A stretch of 64,000 nucleotides of DNA from Branchiostoma floridae (lineage: Eukaryota > Chordata > Leptocardii > Amphioxiformes > Branchiostomatidae): contig NC_049992.1 of the NCBI RefSeq assembly GCF_000003815.2, forward strand, positions 14,237,847-14,301,846, read 5' to 3'. Within the stretch, counting starts at the first letter, position 1, and each line of letters opens with the position of its first letter. Shown piece after piece: positions 24,018 through 35,329 of this stretch. Position numbers and translations under genes: made by a program. A model generated the notes under the pieces. The model was not told where the DNA came from, searched no databases, and was given only the letters and a program-made list of their open reading frames with translations.

Positions 24018-27000
24018 ATGGCGTCCTTAGCTGATGACAAAGATGGCTGGAGAGCCGAGATTCTTCGAGGTATCTTGCACAAAGCTGTCCATATTCACTC
24101 AAAGCTATGCATATTCTGCTTCTAAAATAGCTACCAAAGTTTAACAATTAAACTCAAAATTATACAGATGTGTTTGAGTATTACACAATCGCATTGGACA
24201 ATCATTGAACTCGCTAAAAAGTCACAGGACAAACTGTGCATAGAAATACCAGTGAAGAAATTTTCGGGAACAATTGGAAAGATGGTTGGAATTTGAAAGG
24301 ATCAGGCGATTAAGTCTTTGAATTTGGGCTCTCTTTGAAGTCAGTTTGATTAGAAGACAACTTGCAGTTTCAAAGCATTTTTTTTTTATAAAGAAAGTAG
24401 CCATTACCCTCCACACATCGCCTTTTTATAACCTCCTTGGTAACACGAATCAGCCTGGGGGCTTCCTGACAACGATTTACGCTAAATTCAGAAGAACCCC
24501 CTATGTATTACGCTAAATCAAGGAGGTTAACCTCCTTGGCTAAATCAAGGAAGGCAATTACGCCAAATTTGGTCGGCTTGCTACGAATTACTTAGATAAG
24601 ATGGTTTTCCTACGAATTGCGGGAAATAGAAATAGGCTGCCTACGTCTTATGGAAAAGAGCACGCAGACCCTCATACAACTTATCAAACATGGCCGTACT
24701 CAGACTTACTTAGAAGTGATTTACCTGTCCTCATCTTTTCTCCAGGCATTTCATCAGTACCCACCATCGGTGTTCCAGGCCATCTTGCCTGCTGTGAAGA
24801 CTTCGCAGCACCAATCCTCCTGGACGACTCGGGTCAGCCTGTCGTGGCAGCTGCGCAGATCGGTAAGGGAGCGATCATCGTTTTCAGTCACGACGGATAT
24901 ATGGAGAAGTTCAAACAAAATGATGAGAACTTCTGCCAACTGTTTAACAACTGCCTGTCGTGGTTGAACGTTGACAGAAAGATGGTAGTTTATGACGAGA
25001 ACATCTCCAAAGCCAGCCAGTTACCAAAGTCTGGCGCACTGGTGGTAGTTGGCGGTGGTGACTGCCTGGAAAAGTTAGTACCAGACGTCATAACGTTTCT
25101 TACCAATGGAGGCTGTCTGATTGGTGGGATTTGTCCGTGGGGATGGCTACAGCTGAATCCCTCCAAATGTCTTGACGACATGCCTCTACAAAATATCATC
25201 ATGGAAGCTGGATTGTCTTTCACAGAAGACTACAGCATCACCCGAGATCGCGTGTTCACAGTTCCCACCAGCTCAGAAAAGATGAAAAATGCACATTTCG
25301 GCCAAACATTGAAAACTGTCTGCGACAAGTCATTTGAAGAGTTTGCAGCAAGCACTGAGTATTGCACGGCTGCACTTCCAAAGAAATGCATTGAGAAGTA
25401 TTTGTTGAAAGATCTTGAAGAGGTTATTTCAGGGCACCTACCTCACCTTGGAGAAGCAATAAAGAACAAAACACTCAAGAAGTGCCAAAGGGGTAGTGCT
25501 GCCATGGCAAGTATGTACTTAGAAAGTAGCTGCTGCAAAGCTCCAGGAATAGAATCCTTCCCAGGAGATTTTGAGTCGGAGCCACAGCTACACAGTGTAA
25601 CAATAACAATCAACTCTATGAGACAAGAACGTCACACCACTGGTTATTATCTACCCGCTGGTACCTTCCTACTTGTGAAGTCATGTAACACAAATAGTGG
25701 GGCACTTTCTGGTTGGAAAATCCGAGTCGGTGCACACACAGACAGACTAAGTAACCAACACACGCTTCACCGATGGCCAAACATCAGTGTAGTCACCAAC
25801 TTGAATCATGAAACGCAGCTCTTCTCTCCCTACGGTGGTAATATCTACCTGGAGAGCCCAGAGAAGCCATCACTGTTGAGCATCACATTAGAAAATGTGG
25901 TAGAAGCTCCCTGGTTTGACTTGACTAAACCTGAGACAGTTAACAACTGGCAGGTGAGCTGTCAGTCTCCTGGGTTGTGGGCGGAGCTTGCTGGGAGACA
26001 CATCATCTTCACCTTACCTTCCACCTGCCTAAAGGATGGTTTCAATCCAACAGAGATGTTGATGTTTTGGGACAAGATAGTCCAGGTATATTTTAGAACT
26101 TTAATTTATCTCAAGTCGATTTCAAATTTCTATCTTTCTCTTTTATGCCCCGACAGTCTCTTTCCAATGCTTTGATGTGTATAGGTAATCTCCAAACAGA
26201 TCCTGCGGTGCCATAAGATAGTATCAAAGCCGGCCAAGGAGTGTAGCCTCTGTAGAAGCTGACTGATGGCAGAAAAGGTGCCCACCTGACTCTCTTTGGT
26301 CGGCTATACTCCTTGGTCAGCTTTGATACTATCTTATGGCACACTAGTATCTGCTTGGAGATTGGTGTATTGGCGCTGTGTACTTATTCTGTTATGATCT
26401 TTATTAGTCCCATCATGATCTACGAGGGACAGACCCCAGCGACTTTCGCCGAGAACGAGTGGTGGCAGACAGACAGCCATGTGCAGGTTACATGCATGCA
26501 GGGTACCCTGTAGTCACACACCTGGATATTGCTGAAAAAGGTTTGCCAATTAACAAAAAGCCTTAGATATGTATTCATTGAAATCAACATTTGTGAATAT
26601 CTGACACTGTCAGTATCTTTATACTGTACATGTACATAATTTTTGTAGAAGTCTGTAGAATATATGGCTTGTTCCTTATCTTTACATTCTACATTTACAC
26701 ACCTTTATATACAAATGTACCTGATTGTACGGTTGTGGGTTATTCCATTAACTGGATATATTAGTATAAGTGTTGTTATATTGGTAAGCAGTGCCACAAC
26801 TTTTCTGGCAAGGTGCAGTGAAAGCTGGATATTGGTCTTAGCATGTATCAATGTATCAGTCAGTGTTTACCTTTTAGTTACTAGCAGTGAAATGTGTTTG
26901 AGGCTTCCACTACTGATAATCATTGCTATGTTTTGTGTATCTTTACCAACCATGCTTCTCCCCATCCCACCCTAGATTCTGATGCCAGTGTGTTGAACAT

Positions 27001-28767
27001 GTTGCTGTTGAAGACAAAAGGCAACTGGGGTCTCTTCCATGAGCTTGGGCACAACATGCAGCGAGATGCATGGACTTTTGAGGGGACCACTGAGGTTTGA
27101 TTTCATGATGTCTACTTCTGAAGATCTGTGTGTAACAATATTAAGAGAAAAGTTTTGAAGGGTGTTTTAAAACAACAGCCCTTCTAGTACTACCTGTCAG
27201 TCAACTGATGTATCGTAATTTGAAGATTATAGCTACAATTTCTTTTGATGAGAGCCTGGAAAGGTTTGTTTCCTTGTAGAGGGTGGTTTGAAATTATATA
27301 ATAAATGTATGACTGTTTCTTCCCTGTTCAGGTCACATGCAATATCTTCAGCCTCCATGCCATGCATACCATTGTCGGCATTGACCCCTGGCATCACCCA
27401 TGGTTACGGAACCAGTGGAAAGACATACATCAGTACCTTAAGGTATGGGCTGCATTGTTATCTCTGCTGTAAGTCTTTGTATGATATGTAGAAGAAGACT
27501 GTAAATTTGTTTTAGTCTATAAGCAATTTGAAATTGATTATACTATTTCAGAAGACAGATACAAGGAAGGATGCTACCATCGCATTTTTGAAATGGATTT
27601 GGTTGCTAGCTTGTATCTCTCTGGGGATGACCTTGATTTCAAAAAGAAAGCGTTGCTACAGCACATCAGTAAAAAAAAGAAGAGCTTATTCTATTAGTAA
27701 TCATTTACGAAACAAAGTTTAGATGTGTTTTTTCCTTTTTTAACAGTATGCCAACACACCGATAATTTGATAACTGATAATACAGTCTAGAAATGTGTCA
27801 GCATTTCACTACTGTAAGGCCACACCAATTTAATTTCTTGGTTCACGGATTCGCTCGCTCCTATTTTTTTTGAAAAAAAATAAAAAATAAAAAATAAAAA
27901 TTACCACTCAGCAAATTTTCACCATTAATGAAACCAGTCACCAACTTTCTGGTGTAGCAAATTAGCCTTTATATTACAAGATCCTTAAAGTTTGGGAACA
28001 GGTGCTGTTACTGTACAATAATAGTGTTTTTGTACTTTTTTCAAGCTGAAATTTTTTTTCTTTATGTTTTGGATTAGCCGTTACCTTTACCCCAAGCATT
28101 TTACAATTTTTATTTGTATTTTTTATTTCGCCCTCTCGCTCCATATTTTTTATGAAAAAATCCGTGAACCAAGAAATTAAATTGGTGCGGCCTAATAATG
28201 ATTAATAATTACTGTTGTTTGTTCACTTGGAAGAAACCATGTTACAGTGCATGGAAGGAGAAGCCAGGAGTTGGTCTAGGTGTCTATGCTCAACTGGTGC
28301 ATCACTTTGGTTGGGAACCATATAAAAAGGTATCAAACTTATCAAACTAAGTGTACAAACAGGGGGCTATTGAACCATCAATGCCCCCATCAAGGTTTAT
28401 CCTGATAGATACATCTGTCCCATGTATTCTGGTTTAAGTACATAACTACATGTATACTTACTGCTATGCATGCAATCTATCCTTTATTATTGAGGTAACT
28501 TTTCAGCAGTTAGTTTTTTTTTTTAGTTTTGTTTCTTTCTTGCTTCAGGTCTTCAGAGAGTATGAAAGAGCAGTGAATCCTCCTTCTGACAACCAAGACA
28601 AGATAGACAGGTGGGTTGTCAGGTTCTCCAAGACAGTGCGACAGAATCTGGTTCCACTTTTTGAGTTTTGGGGTCTGTCCGTTAGGGACTCAGCCAAAGC
28701 TGAAGTCTCAGAACTCCCCTGGTTTCTTCCGGAAGATGAAATCACTTCCATGTACAAGAGCACATAG
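24018..28767 (+). CDS. TCAF-like protein, peptidase M60 family, HELGH intact (689 aa, complete)
   Basis: Coding exons are 24018-24069, 24746-26085, 26408-26540, 26976-27094, 27332-27442, 28234-28329 and 28549-28767. All have GT/AG borders and phases agree. Residues of about 18-210 match the TCAF N-terminal region (LLDDSGQPVVAAAQIGKG, then GGCLIGGICPWGW). Residues of about 330-440 are the M60-type beta domain (TGYYLPAGTFLLV, RVGAHTD, SPYGGNIYLESP). The catalytic part holds RERVVAD, GYMHAGYPVVTHLD, FHELGHNMQ (HELGH 530-534) and a downstream TTEVTCN that supplies the likely third zinc ligand (E548), then GWEPYKK. Vertebrate TCAF proteins bind TRPM8 and, from knowledge of the family, have a decayed zinc motif; here it is complete, so zinc peptidase activity is plausible. 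No signal peptide is seen. At 689 residues it is shorter than the about 920 of vertebrate TCAFs, consistent with one fewer N-terminal repeat. Confidence 0.9.
26186..26365. mobile_element. MITE (TAATCTCCAAGCAGAT family) in intron 2 of the TCAF-like gene
   Basis: Outer arms are TAATCTCCAAACAGAT and ATCTGCTTGGAGATT. Inner arms are also complementary: CCATAAGATAGTATCAAAGC and its partner, with GGAGTGTAGCC near the loop. Flanks TGTATAGG (26178-26185) and TGTATTGG (26366-26373) match at 7 of 8, an 8-bp duplication of hAT type. The right end lies only about 40 nt before the acceptor of the exon encoding GYMHAGYP. Confidence 0.85.
27818..28192. mobile_element. MITE with TAA duplication in intron 5 of the TCAF-like gene
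   Basis: Left arm GGCCACACCAATTTAATTTC (continuing TTGGTTCACGGATT) is the inverted copy of the right arm that ends ATTGGTGCGGCC. TAA flanks both sides (27815-27817 and 28193-28195), the PIF/Harbinger pattern. The interior has an A/T-rich (AAAAAT)n stretch and no frame. It ends 41 nt upstream of the exon at 28234, so part of that exon's intronic splice context comes from the element or its edge. Confidence 0.88.
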
Positions 28768-29712
28768 TGATTTCGTCAATAATCATCGTGACAAGGAGCA
28801 CTAACCCAACACGCATGCATGAGGTAGGTCAAAGGTGAAAGCAGTTAGGAGAACATTACTGGCAGGATGCAGCTGTGCATCCAACAAGAGTGAAACCATC
28901 TGACACTTTGTACAGCATGAGTCATCAGTGGAGAACTGCATAAGTATGCCAAGGAGAATGAAGAGAATGCACAAAGAGTGACAATCCAGAGGAAAATTGA
29001 AGAACACTTGCAAAAGAACAACTTTTAGTAATGCTGAATATCAAAGATATTTTAGAAAAATCAGTGATCTGTTGTTGTGCTTTTCAACCTTTATCAGATT
29101 GTTGTGGGGTTCAATGTTTAAACTGCACAAATCAGGATTGCCCCTTGCAGCTGCCAATTTTATTGATGGATTAACTTGTTTGTTGATAAGTTATTTTGCT
29201 TCTTTTAATCAGAAGTTGAACTCTTTTGTATGGTTAGTAACTACCAATGACATGCAACCGTCAAGTTTACAATTTTAATTAGGCTGAATTGCATTACATG
29301 TGACTACATATGCGATGCCCTTCCATAAACATTTTGTGTGTGCAACAACTTCTTATGGATAAAAAGCGCCGACTAGCGTTTAATAGTGTTACTGCAGTAC
29401 TTATTGCAGCTTGAGGCTGCAGCAGAGATGATGCCAGTAGTATCTTGTATGTCTAGTTGCATCCACATTCCGCACAAGATCTTGAAAGTAAACTCGGATC
29501 TATTGACAGACAAAACAATTAGGGATGACGTGGATATGATAGCCTCAATTATTAGGTAGTGTACATTAAAGGACTTCTAAAATACATGATCATTTGTGAG
29601 GTAGTATTTTCAAAATTTTTCTTTACTTTGCACAATTTAATACAATACATAGAGACGTTTCAGCAAATGATTGATTTAAAATGGTAACAAAGTCAATAAA
29701 GCTACAAAATGT
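28768..29712 (+). terminator. 3'UTR of the TCAF-like gene with candidate poly(A) signal
   Basis: After the stop at 28765-28767 the sequence is unique and non-coding. The first clear AATAAA is at 29695-29700 (GTCAATAAAGC), which gives a 3'UTR of about 0.93 kb. The cleavage site is inferred. Confidence 0.45.
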
Positions 29713-30002
29713 AAGAGACTGAAGTTTGGCAATTTTACCGTCATTTGGCACAAGTTCCGGAGGTGCCTTCTTAGTTAACGTTACTTCAGATTAGGCTCTG
29801 ATCGTGATAGGGTATACGTATGTAGTCCAGAAATGTAAAATGTGAAACTATACAAGAAAGTAACCTTCAAGAGAGTGAACATTTTCACATACATTTTGGA
29901 AAACGCGCTAGTTGACATAAAATAGGATAGAATTTTAGACGTCACACGAGGCGTACGCGTCTAATATAAGTAGCACCCTTGAAGTAGCCCCGTGGCCGCC
30001 TG

Positions 30003-30018
30003 TAGAAGCGCCCCCTAT
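30003..30018 (-). promoter_or_regulatory. CTCF-like motif
   Basis: On the minus strand the site reads ATAGGGGGCGCTTCTA, containing the AGGGGGCGC core typical of bilaterian CTCF sites. It lies between the 3' ends of two convergent genes, a plausible insulator position. Motif-only evidence. Confidence 0.3.
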
Positions 30019-30419
30019 ATTCATCTATGCGTATCACCTCTTGTAAATAATGAGTACGGTACGTATATACATATCATCTTCTTATACAATAAACAGCAAG
30101 GCACAAGACATACTTGCGAGATATAGACTGGATATATAGAGTTGTTTCTTGGAAATACTGTTTCACATATGCCTGACAACTTTATGCATACAAAGGTCAT
30201 GTAATGTCAAGGAATAAGTTTTGTTTATACACACGTAAGTTTCGTAAACACTAGCCCACTTTATATCATTATTACACTGCATTTAACATAAAAGATTTAA
30301 TGGATGGATGACCAAGCAAGCAGCTCGTGGTTTAAAGGTGCAAGGTAACGATTCTGTCGACCTTTAAATTTTCTCCCAAAAATTCTATTCTCGGTTCTGT
30401 GTCGGACGCGGGATTAACC

Positions 30420-30665
30420 TAACTCCGGCAGTATGGACTCGCCAGTCAAGGCGACATGCGTCCTGCAATTTGGGTTCTCCCAGATGTAGACTGTTTCCTC
30501 GTCCACGGTGCCTACGTGTTGAAATTCTCACACGGCTCTGCAGGGAGCCTGGAGTCGTGACTGGGAGATTTTGCGCGCCAAAGCCGCCGTACGTGAGGGC
30601 AATGCCAATGTTGCTCCAAAATATCCCCGTATGGATACATGGCGGGAGAAAAGCGGGAGAACGCG
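30420..30665. promoter_or_regulatory. GC-rich block with E2F-like palindrome
   Basis: A CpG-rich patch in AT-rich flanks. TTTTGCGCGCCAAAG at about 30569-30583 is a near-palindromic E2F-type site. A 67-codon plus-strand frame crosses it but has no domain. It could be an orphan promoter or the remnant of an exon. Confidence 0.3.
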
Positions 30666-32312
30666 CATGCTAATGGATATTTCCCCCCTCATGTTCGAAG
30701 GTGGTATGATAATGCACAGTTGATACCTGTTAGGAATTAGAAGTAGGTGCAATTTTGATTTTCTTTCAGCTACTGCTGTACACATTATCAAGATAAATTG
30801 TGGATAGTTGTATCAAAATTCCCTATGACTAGTCTTCCCGGTGTTATACGTAGCAATCGGACGAATGTCGACTATCCCTATTTGCAAAGACAAGAAAAAA
30901 CAGCAACCCAGAAAATACACTAAATTTACAAATAACGTAAACCTAACAATAACAGTTGAATAAAATCGTAGAGACCAAAAAGGAATCATCACCCTTGTGA
31001 TTTTGCACTATATTATACGCAAGTTTGAAAGACTTCATGGCAAAGAAATAGATTATCTTTCCCATGCTAATTAAAACCATCGAAGTGACATCAATGTATG
31101 GCATGTACACGTACGTACGTGGACTTTATTCCTCCACGGACGCTATCTTTAACGTCCTGATGGCCAGAAGGTGCCTATGATCCGGCTAATGACACCCATA
31201 ATGCCTTCGTGGTGATGTATGACGTCATTTTTCTTGAGAATCGATGTTTGAGGTTTTGGGCAACCAGACGTGCCATGCGGGATATGTGAGCGGATATCCG
31301 AGCATCAATCAGTTAGGTGATTTGTTTGTCTCCTGTCGTAGAAAGATCGTGTCTCTGTTTGAATCCCTGACACGCTAGTGAAATAAATAACCTGCTGTAA
31401 AACTTACGTTTGTGAAGGTTAGACATCCAGGTAAGTAATATTCAAGTACAGTTCAATCTGGATAAAAAACGGTGATTTATTTCCAGACGTTTCGTGTGAC
31501 ATCCATCACTTTTCTTCTGCGTCACTAGTGTCGAGATTGAATTGTATTTGAATACTGAGTTATATCTTTATAAAACACGTTGTATTGAAATTATGAGCGC
31601 TAAACCGCTTTCACTGGGAATAGAAATCAAATAGTGCAAAAAAAGGATTCCACTAATACATAACGTTACGTTACTGAGCACAAAGTGTCCATCCATATAA
31701 CTTAATACCGGAAGAAAAACGGTTTCTCTCCAACTCTGTAGAGTGTGATGGTAGATAGATAGATGGTACATAGTCTTCAGGTGCAGAGGTGATTGCGAAA
31801 TGAGATTTCTTCTTTCGCAACTCTTGGAAAAACGCCATCGTTGGATTACCTAAATAGATGGCCATGGATGAAACTTTGTTTGCGAAGCAAATTATGCAGC
31901 TTCCATCCCGTTTTTCTATGATGTCTAATGCTGTAACGTCAAGGCTAAAAGCCCTACCAATAAGTCTTTCTATTGTTAGATTTTAAACGTTCTCTCTATT
32001 GCGTTGACGGCTTACATTCTATTTGAGACTTCTGTTAACAAGATCCACATCCACGTCAGCAAGGACATTACACAGAAGCGACTTCATTCACTTTGGACAC
32101 TTCCGCATTGCTTAGGTTCTGAATCTGAGTGCACTTCTAGTTTTTTTTTCGCCAAAAGTTGCTGTATTTTTTTAAAACGAATGAGAGTAGTTAAGTAAAA
32201 ACGTGCCAGTTTCAATCATCTGAGAGTCTGAATGCATCAAATGTTTCTTTGGAGTTCTGTTGTTGTTATTGCAACCAGCTAATGATGTAAACACACTAAC
32301 GTTGTTTAGGAC

Positions 32313-32390
32313 TAATCTACAAGCAGATCCCACGGTGGCTGGAGGGCAGTGCCAAACAGTGTCCAAACGGCCACGGATCTGCTTGGAGAT
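32313..32390. mobile_element. Short MITE (TAATCTCCAAGCAGAT family)
   Basis: Arms are TAATCTACAAGCAGATCC and GGATCTGCTTGGAGATA around a short loop; total about 78 bp. Flanks GTTTAGGAC and GTTTAGAAG are a decayed duplication. Related to the copies at 26186 and 51375. Confidence 0.8.
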
Positions 32391-32899
32391 AAGTTTAGAA
32401 GTAGCATTAAAAGTAAACATAGTATGTAACATGCTCATGTAGATATTCTTTATCGTGCTGCCAAATATTGTCATCTTATTTGTCAACTTCAAACCTTAAG
32501 CACCAGTACACAACGAAACCATTGTTGCGTATACACACGAGAAAGTATCCTATGCAAACGAGGACAGCCTAACTTTCCTTATCTTCATAATGACGCTCTG
32601 TATCACGCAAGGAGAGAAACACAGAAAAGCGGTGATAGTCGAGATATGAAGTATGTAATTTTCAACAATATGGTACATTGGGGATAGAAATTCCATATCA
32701 AAGATAATTTGCGCATTAAGTAGAATCAAGCCTTGACTTTGTACCGTTTATAGAGAGAGACTCTTCGGCAATGCAGAGTGTCTGTGGTCTGTTCAATGTG
32801 GCATTCATGTCTGGATAAGCTCTATGTTAGTAACAGTAAGAACGTCACCCGAAGAGAGCTAGTGTTGTGATAGACAATTTTTCAGGACCAGTATGTTAA

Positions 32900-33145
32900 G
32901 GTGGTATCTCACTGCACTTGGGGCACCGGTACGGCACTGCTGGGTTCGAAAGATACTCAACGAATTGCAGAGACAAAGAACGAATTTTCTTACGTTTTGT
33001 ATATATTGTTATCTTCTAAGTCATACTTTTACGTGTTACGCAATATCTAAATCATGAAAAAAATCGGTGAAAATAACACCTTAGTGCCGCAGTGAACGAA
33101 CCCCGAAGTGCCGCACCGGTACCCCAAGTGCAGTGAGACACCACC
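32900..33145. mobile_element. MITE, GGTGGTATCTCACTGCAC type
   Basis: The left arm GGTGGTATCTCACTGCACTT continues through GGGGCACCGG. The right arm is its inverted copy and ends GTGAGACACCACC. TTAA stands on both sides. The interior, read on the minus strand, aligns closely with the interior of the 8850-9095 element although the arms differ. Confidence 0.88.
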
Positions 33146-33437
33146 TTAAGTGTTTGGAATGGGAATTCTGTCTTCCTGTTATGTTGCCATGGTAGTGTGT
33201 CTGACTCGATGTTACCGTCAGCTCCTCATGACGGCTCTAGTGTCTGATAACAGCAAATGACGTCCTACCTTACTGTACCCTAGGTATGCCTCTTCAGACT
33301 ATCATGTTTTCCAACTGATAATCAAAGATAAGCCAGGGCTGTCTTCGTATGTAGTACAATGCGTATGACATGTAAACAGATAAAGTAAGACATATCTCAG
33401 TAAGAGAATATAAGAAACAGATGATAACTACTAATAA

Positions 33438-33635
33438 GAGCGCGGTCACATAGGTCGTGCGATCGTCGTACGATTTTGATGTCATAGGATTTTCAAGCAG
33501 GCCGACCCCCGGCATTGATCCGAAACAGCATTTACCAAGAGAGTTGAACTTCACAGGTGACGTACATTTTTTGTCCTATAAAATGCTCGAAGTTAGCGAT
33601 CGCACGACGATCGCACGACCTATGTGACCACGCCC
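33438..33635. mobile_element. MITE with GATCG-rich arms and TAA duplication
   Basis: Left arm GAGCGCGGTCACATAGGTCG continuing TGCGATCGTCGTACGAT; right arm is its inverted copy, ending GACCTATGTGACCACGCCC. TAA flanks both ends (33435-33437 and 33636-33638). No coding capacity. The interior does not obviously carry the core seen in the other Harbinger-like MITEs. Confidence 0.87.
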
Positions 33636-33639
33636 TAAA

Positions 33640-35074
33640 TCACGAAATACGGTTGAATACGCACATGGGTACTTATAGCTCGAGTCGCTTCACTCTTTTC
33701 ACTTACACATTCCTACCTGTTTTCAAACTACTCATACAAAAGAGGTTACTGAAAAGAAACACTGTTTTGCATTGGCAATAATCTGTGGCTTCACATATCC
33801 TAACGACTAGGCAATTATGTTACCGATATGTACATGTATGAACGTATGCAGTGAGTCAGTAGAAACTGGACTCTCCATTTTGAAAGATTAACGCAACGTT
33901 CCGTTTAGTGCAATAATATGGAGCCAAACGGCAGGGTTCATTTCATACCAAATATACAATATATCGTAGCAATGACGCGTCACTTGGACAACAATAAAGC
34001 ACTCGTTTGAATCACATTTGCCTTCAGAGATTACAACAGTCAAATTACATGTAGAGAATCCATTCTTCTATTTCTCTCGTTGCTGTCTCGGTGGGTATCT
34101 ATGACGAACAAGAAATATCTCAAAGGTACAGAGGAAGCTATGACGTTACGTAACCAACAGGTATTACACTGATAACGTCCTAAACCTACCGCAGCATGTA
34201 CGTACGTACCATGAACATACTAATATCGTGGGGCTCCGTCCTCAGGATGATAAAGCAATCAGATGTCTGACTTTCAGGCATTGCTCCCAAGGCCCTCATC
34301 GACTGCTCTCACCGCCCGTGAATGACACTTTAGGGATAATTCTCTTCTGTGTCGACTATGTGTAATCATACGATGAAAGACGGTGGACGGTTGGAAAATC
34401 CATCGCTGGCGCGAGGTGCTCACCATAACAACGTAAGTCTACATGAAGGGGTGTCCTTGGTCCGACCTTCGGTATCAATAATAAAGCTTACACAATTTAC
34501 CACCAGCCTATATACGCACCATCCTTCGCGTAGCCCTCTTCTATTGGTAACTTGGTTTAATCAACATTTACAAGCTGACAAAGCCACCATCTACCGCAAA
34601 GATCATGTCCTCCTTCTTCATAGCCGACACCCACGAAAAACGAATAATCATCCAAAACAGCAAATTTAGAACAATCAATATATCACTATTTTTGTCAATC
34701 ATTGTCATCAACTGTTTATGTACTAAATAGTAAGACACACTCAGAGACTCTTTCCAATACGGTTGAACGAATTTGCGATATGTACAGTTGTAGAGTTCTC
34801 TTTGATGCCACTACGCATCTTCCACTCTTCGCCGTGACCTGATGACCTCCGAGGTTGTAGGATGTGGCAAAGGCGAGAAACGGTAGTAGTGCAATCTTGT
34901 ACTTCATAGAGAAACAGTCAAAAACATTAAGTCGCGGATCAATGTACAGATTCTGGCACGTTGGACAGGTCTAATGTCGAGACAGTAGGAGCCTTAAGGC
35001 TGGACATCTACAGGCAGTCTGGTTCTTCCTTATCTCGAGGATGTTGACCTACAGATCATGCTCCTGTGTCATCT
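33640..35074. other. Intergenic and probable receptor 3'UTR
   Basis: Non-coding sequence; the part nearest 35075 should be the 3'UTR of the minus-strand receptor. I found no convincing poly(A) signal on that strand close by. Confidence 0.4.
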
Positions 35075-35329
35075 TCACCCTAGGTAGGTTGGCCAGTAAA
35101 TGGCGTTGAAGAGAAGAAACGCACAGGGAAAGATGATTCTTGACATGGAGTCAATCTTTTTTGCTTTGTCCAGGAACTCCGTGGGGTTGACTGGTTTCTC
35201 TATAGATCCTCCGTTCTTTGTCTGATCCTTGTTCTCCCCTTGCGAGCCTCGCTCCGTGGCTTTGCTGAGCTGCTGACCACCTACGCTGTATCCGCTATAG
35301 TTAGCCTTCTTTCTGTTTAGATTTTTGGC
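35075..35329 (-). CDS. Receptor last exon: end of M3-M4 loop and TM4
   Basis: 84 residues plus stop (TGA 35077-35075). The first 55 are a hydrophilic, Ser/Gly/Lys-rich intracellular stretch; then [20 protein letters not shown] leads into TM4, ending YWPTYLG. The KKID-SR-FP-FN-YW pattern is the signature of the glycine-receptor TM4 region. The acceptor is CACTTTCCACAG. Confidence 0.93.
   Translation of the reverse strand, partial: AKNLNRKKANYSGYSVGGQQLSKATERGSQGENKDQTKNGGSIEKPVNPTEFLDKAKKIDSMSRIIFPCAFLLFNAIYWPTYLG

Larger units (their letters stand above)
29713..32896. other. Intergenic region between convergent genes
   Basis: No gene is recognised. Contents of note: a CTCF-like motif at 30003-30018, a GC-rich block at 30420-30665, and a short MITE at 32313-32390. 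The remainder is AT-rich unique sequence. Confidence 0.5.

Noticed and set aside
24516-24533. Perfect 18-bp palindrome AAGGAGGTTAACCTCCTT as an operator
   Set aside because: It sits in intron 1 among several AGGAGGTTAACC-like and GCTAAATCAAGG repeats and looks like a small local duplication. No regulatory context.
24601-26175. 524-codon single-exon gene as read from the open frame
   Set aside because: The first 48 codons and the last 29 are intron read-through. The conserved part starts at the acceptor at 24745 and stops at the donor at 26086.
26086-26407. Loss of a TCAF exon through MITE insertion
   Set aside because: At first the RERVVAD to GYMHAGYP segment seemed missing, but it is present in exon 26408-26540 in a different frame from the one first read. 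The MITE is confined to the intron.
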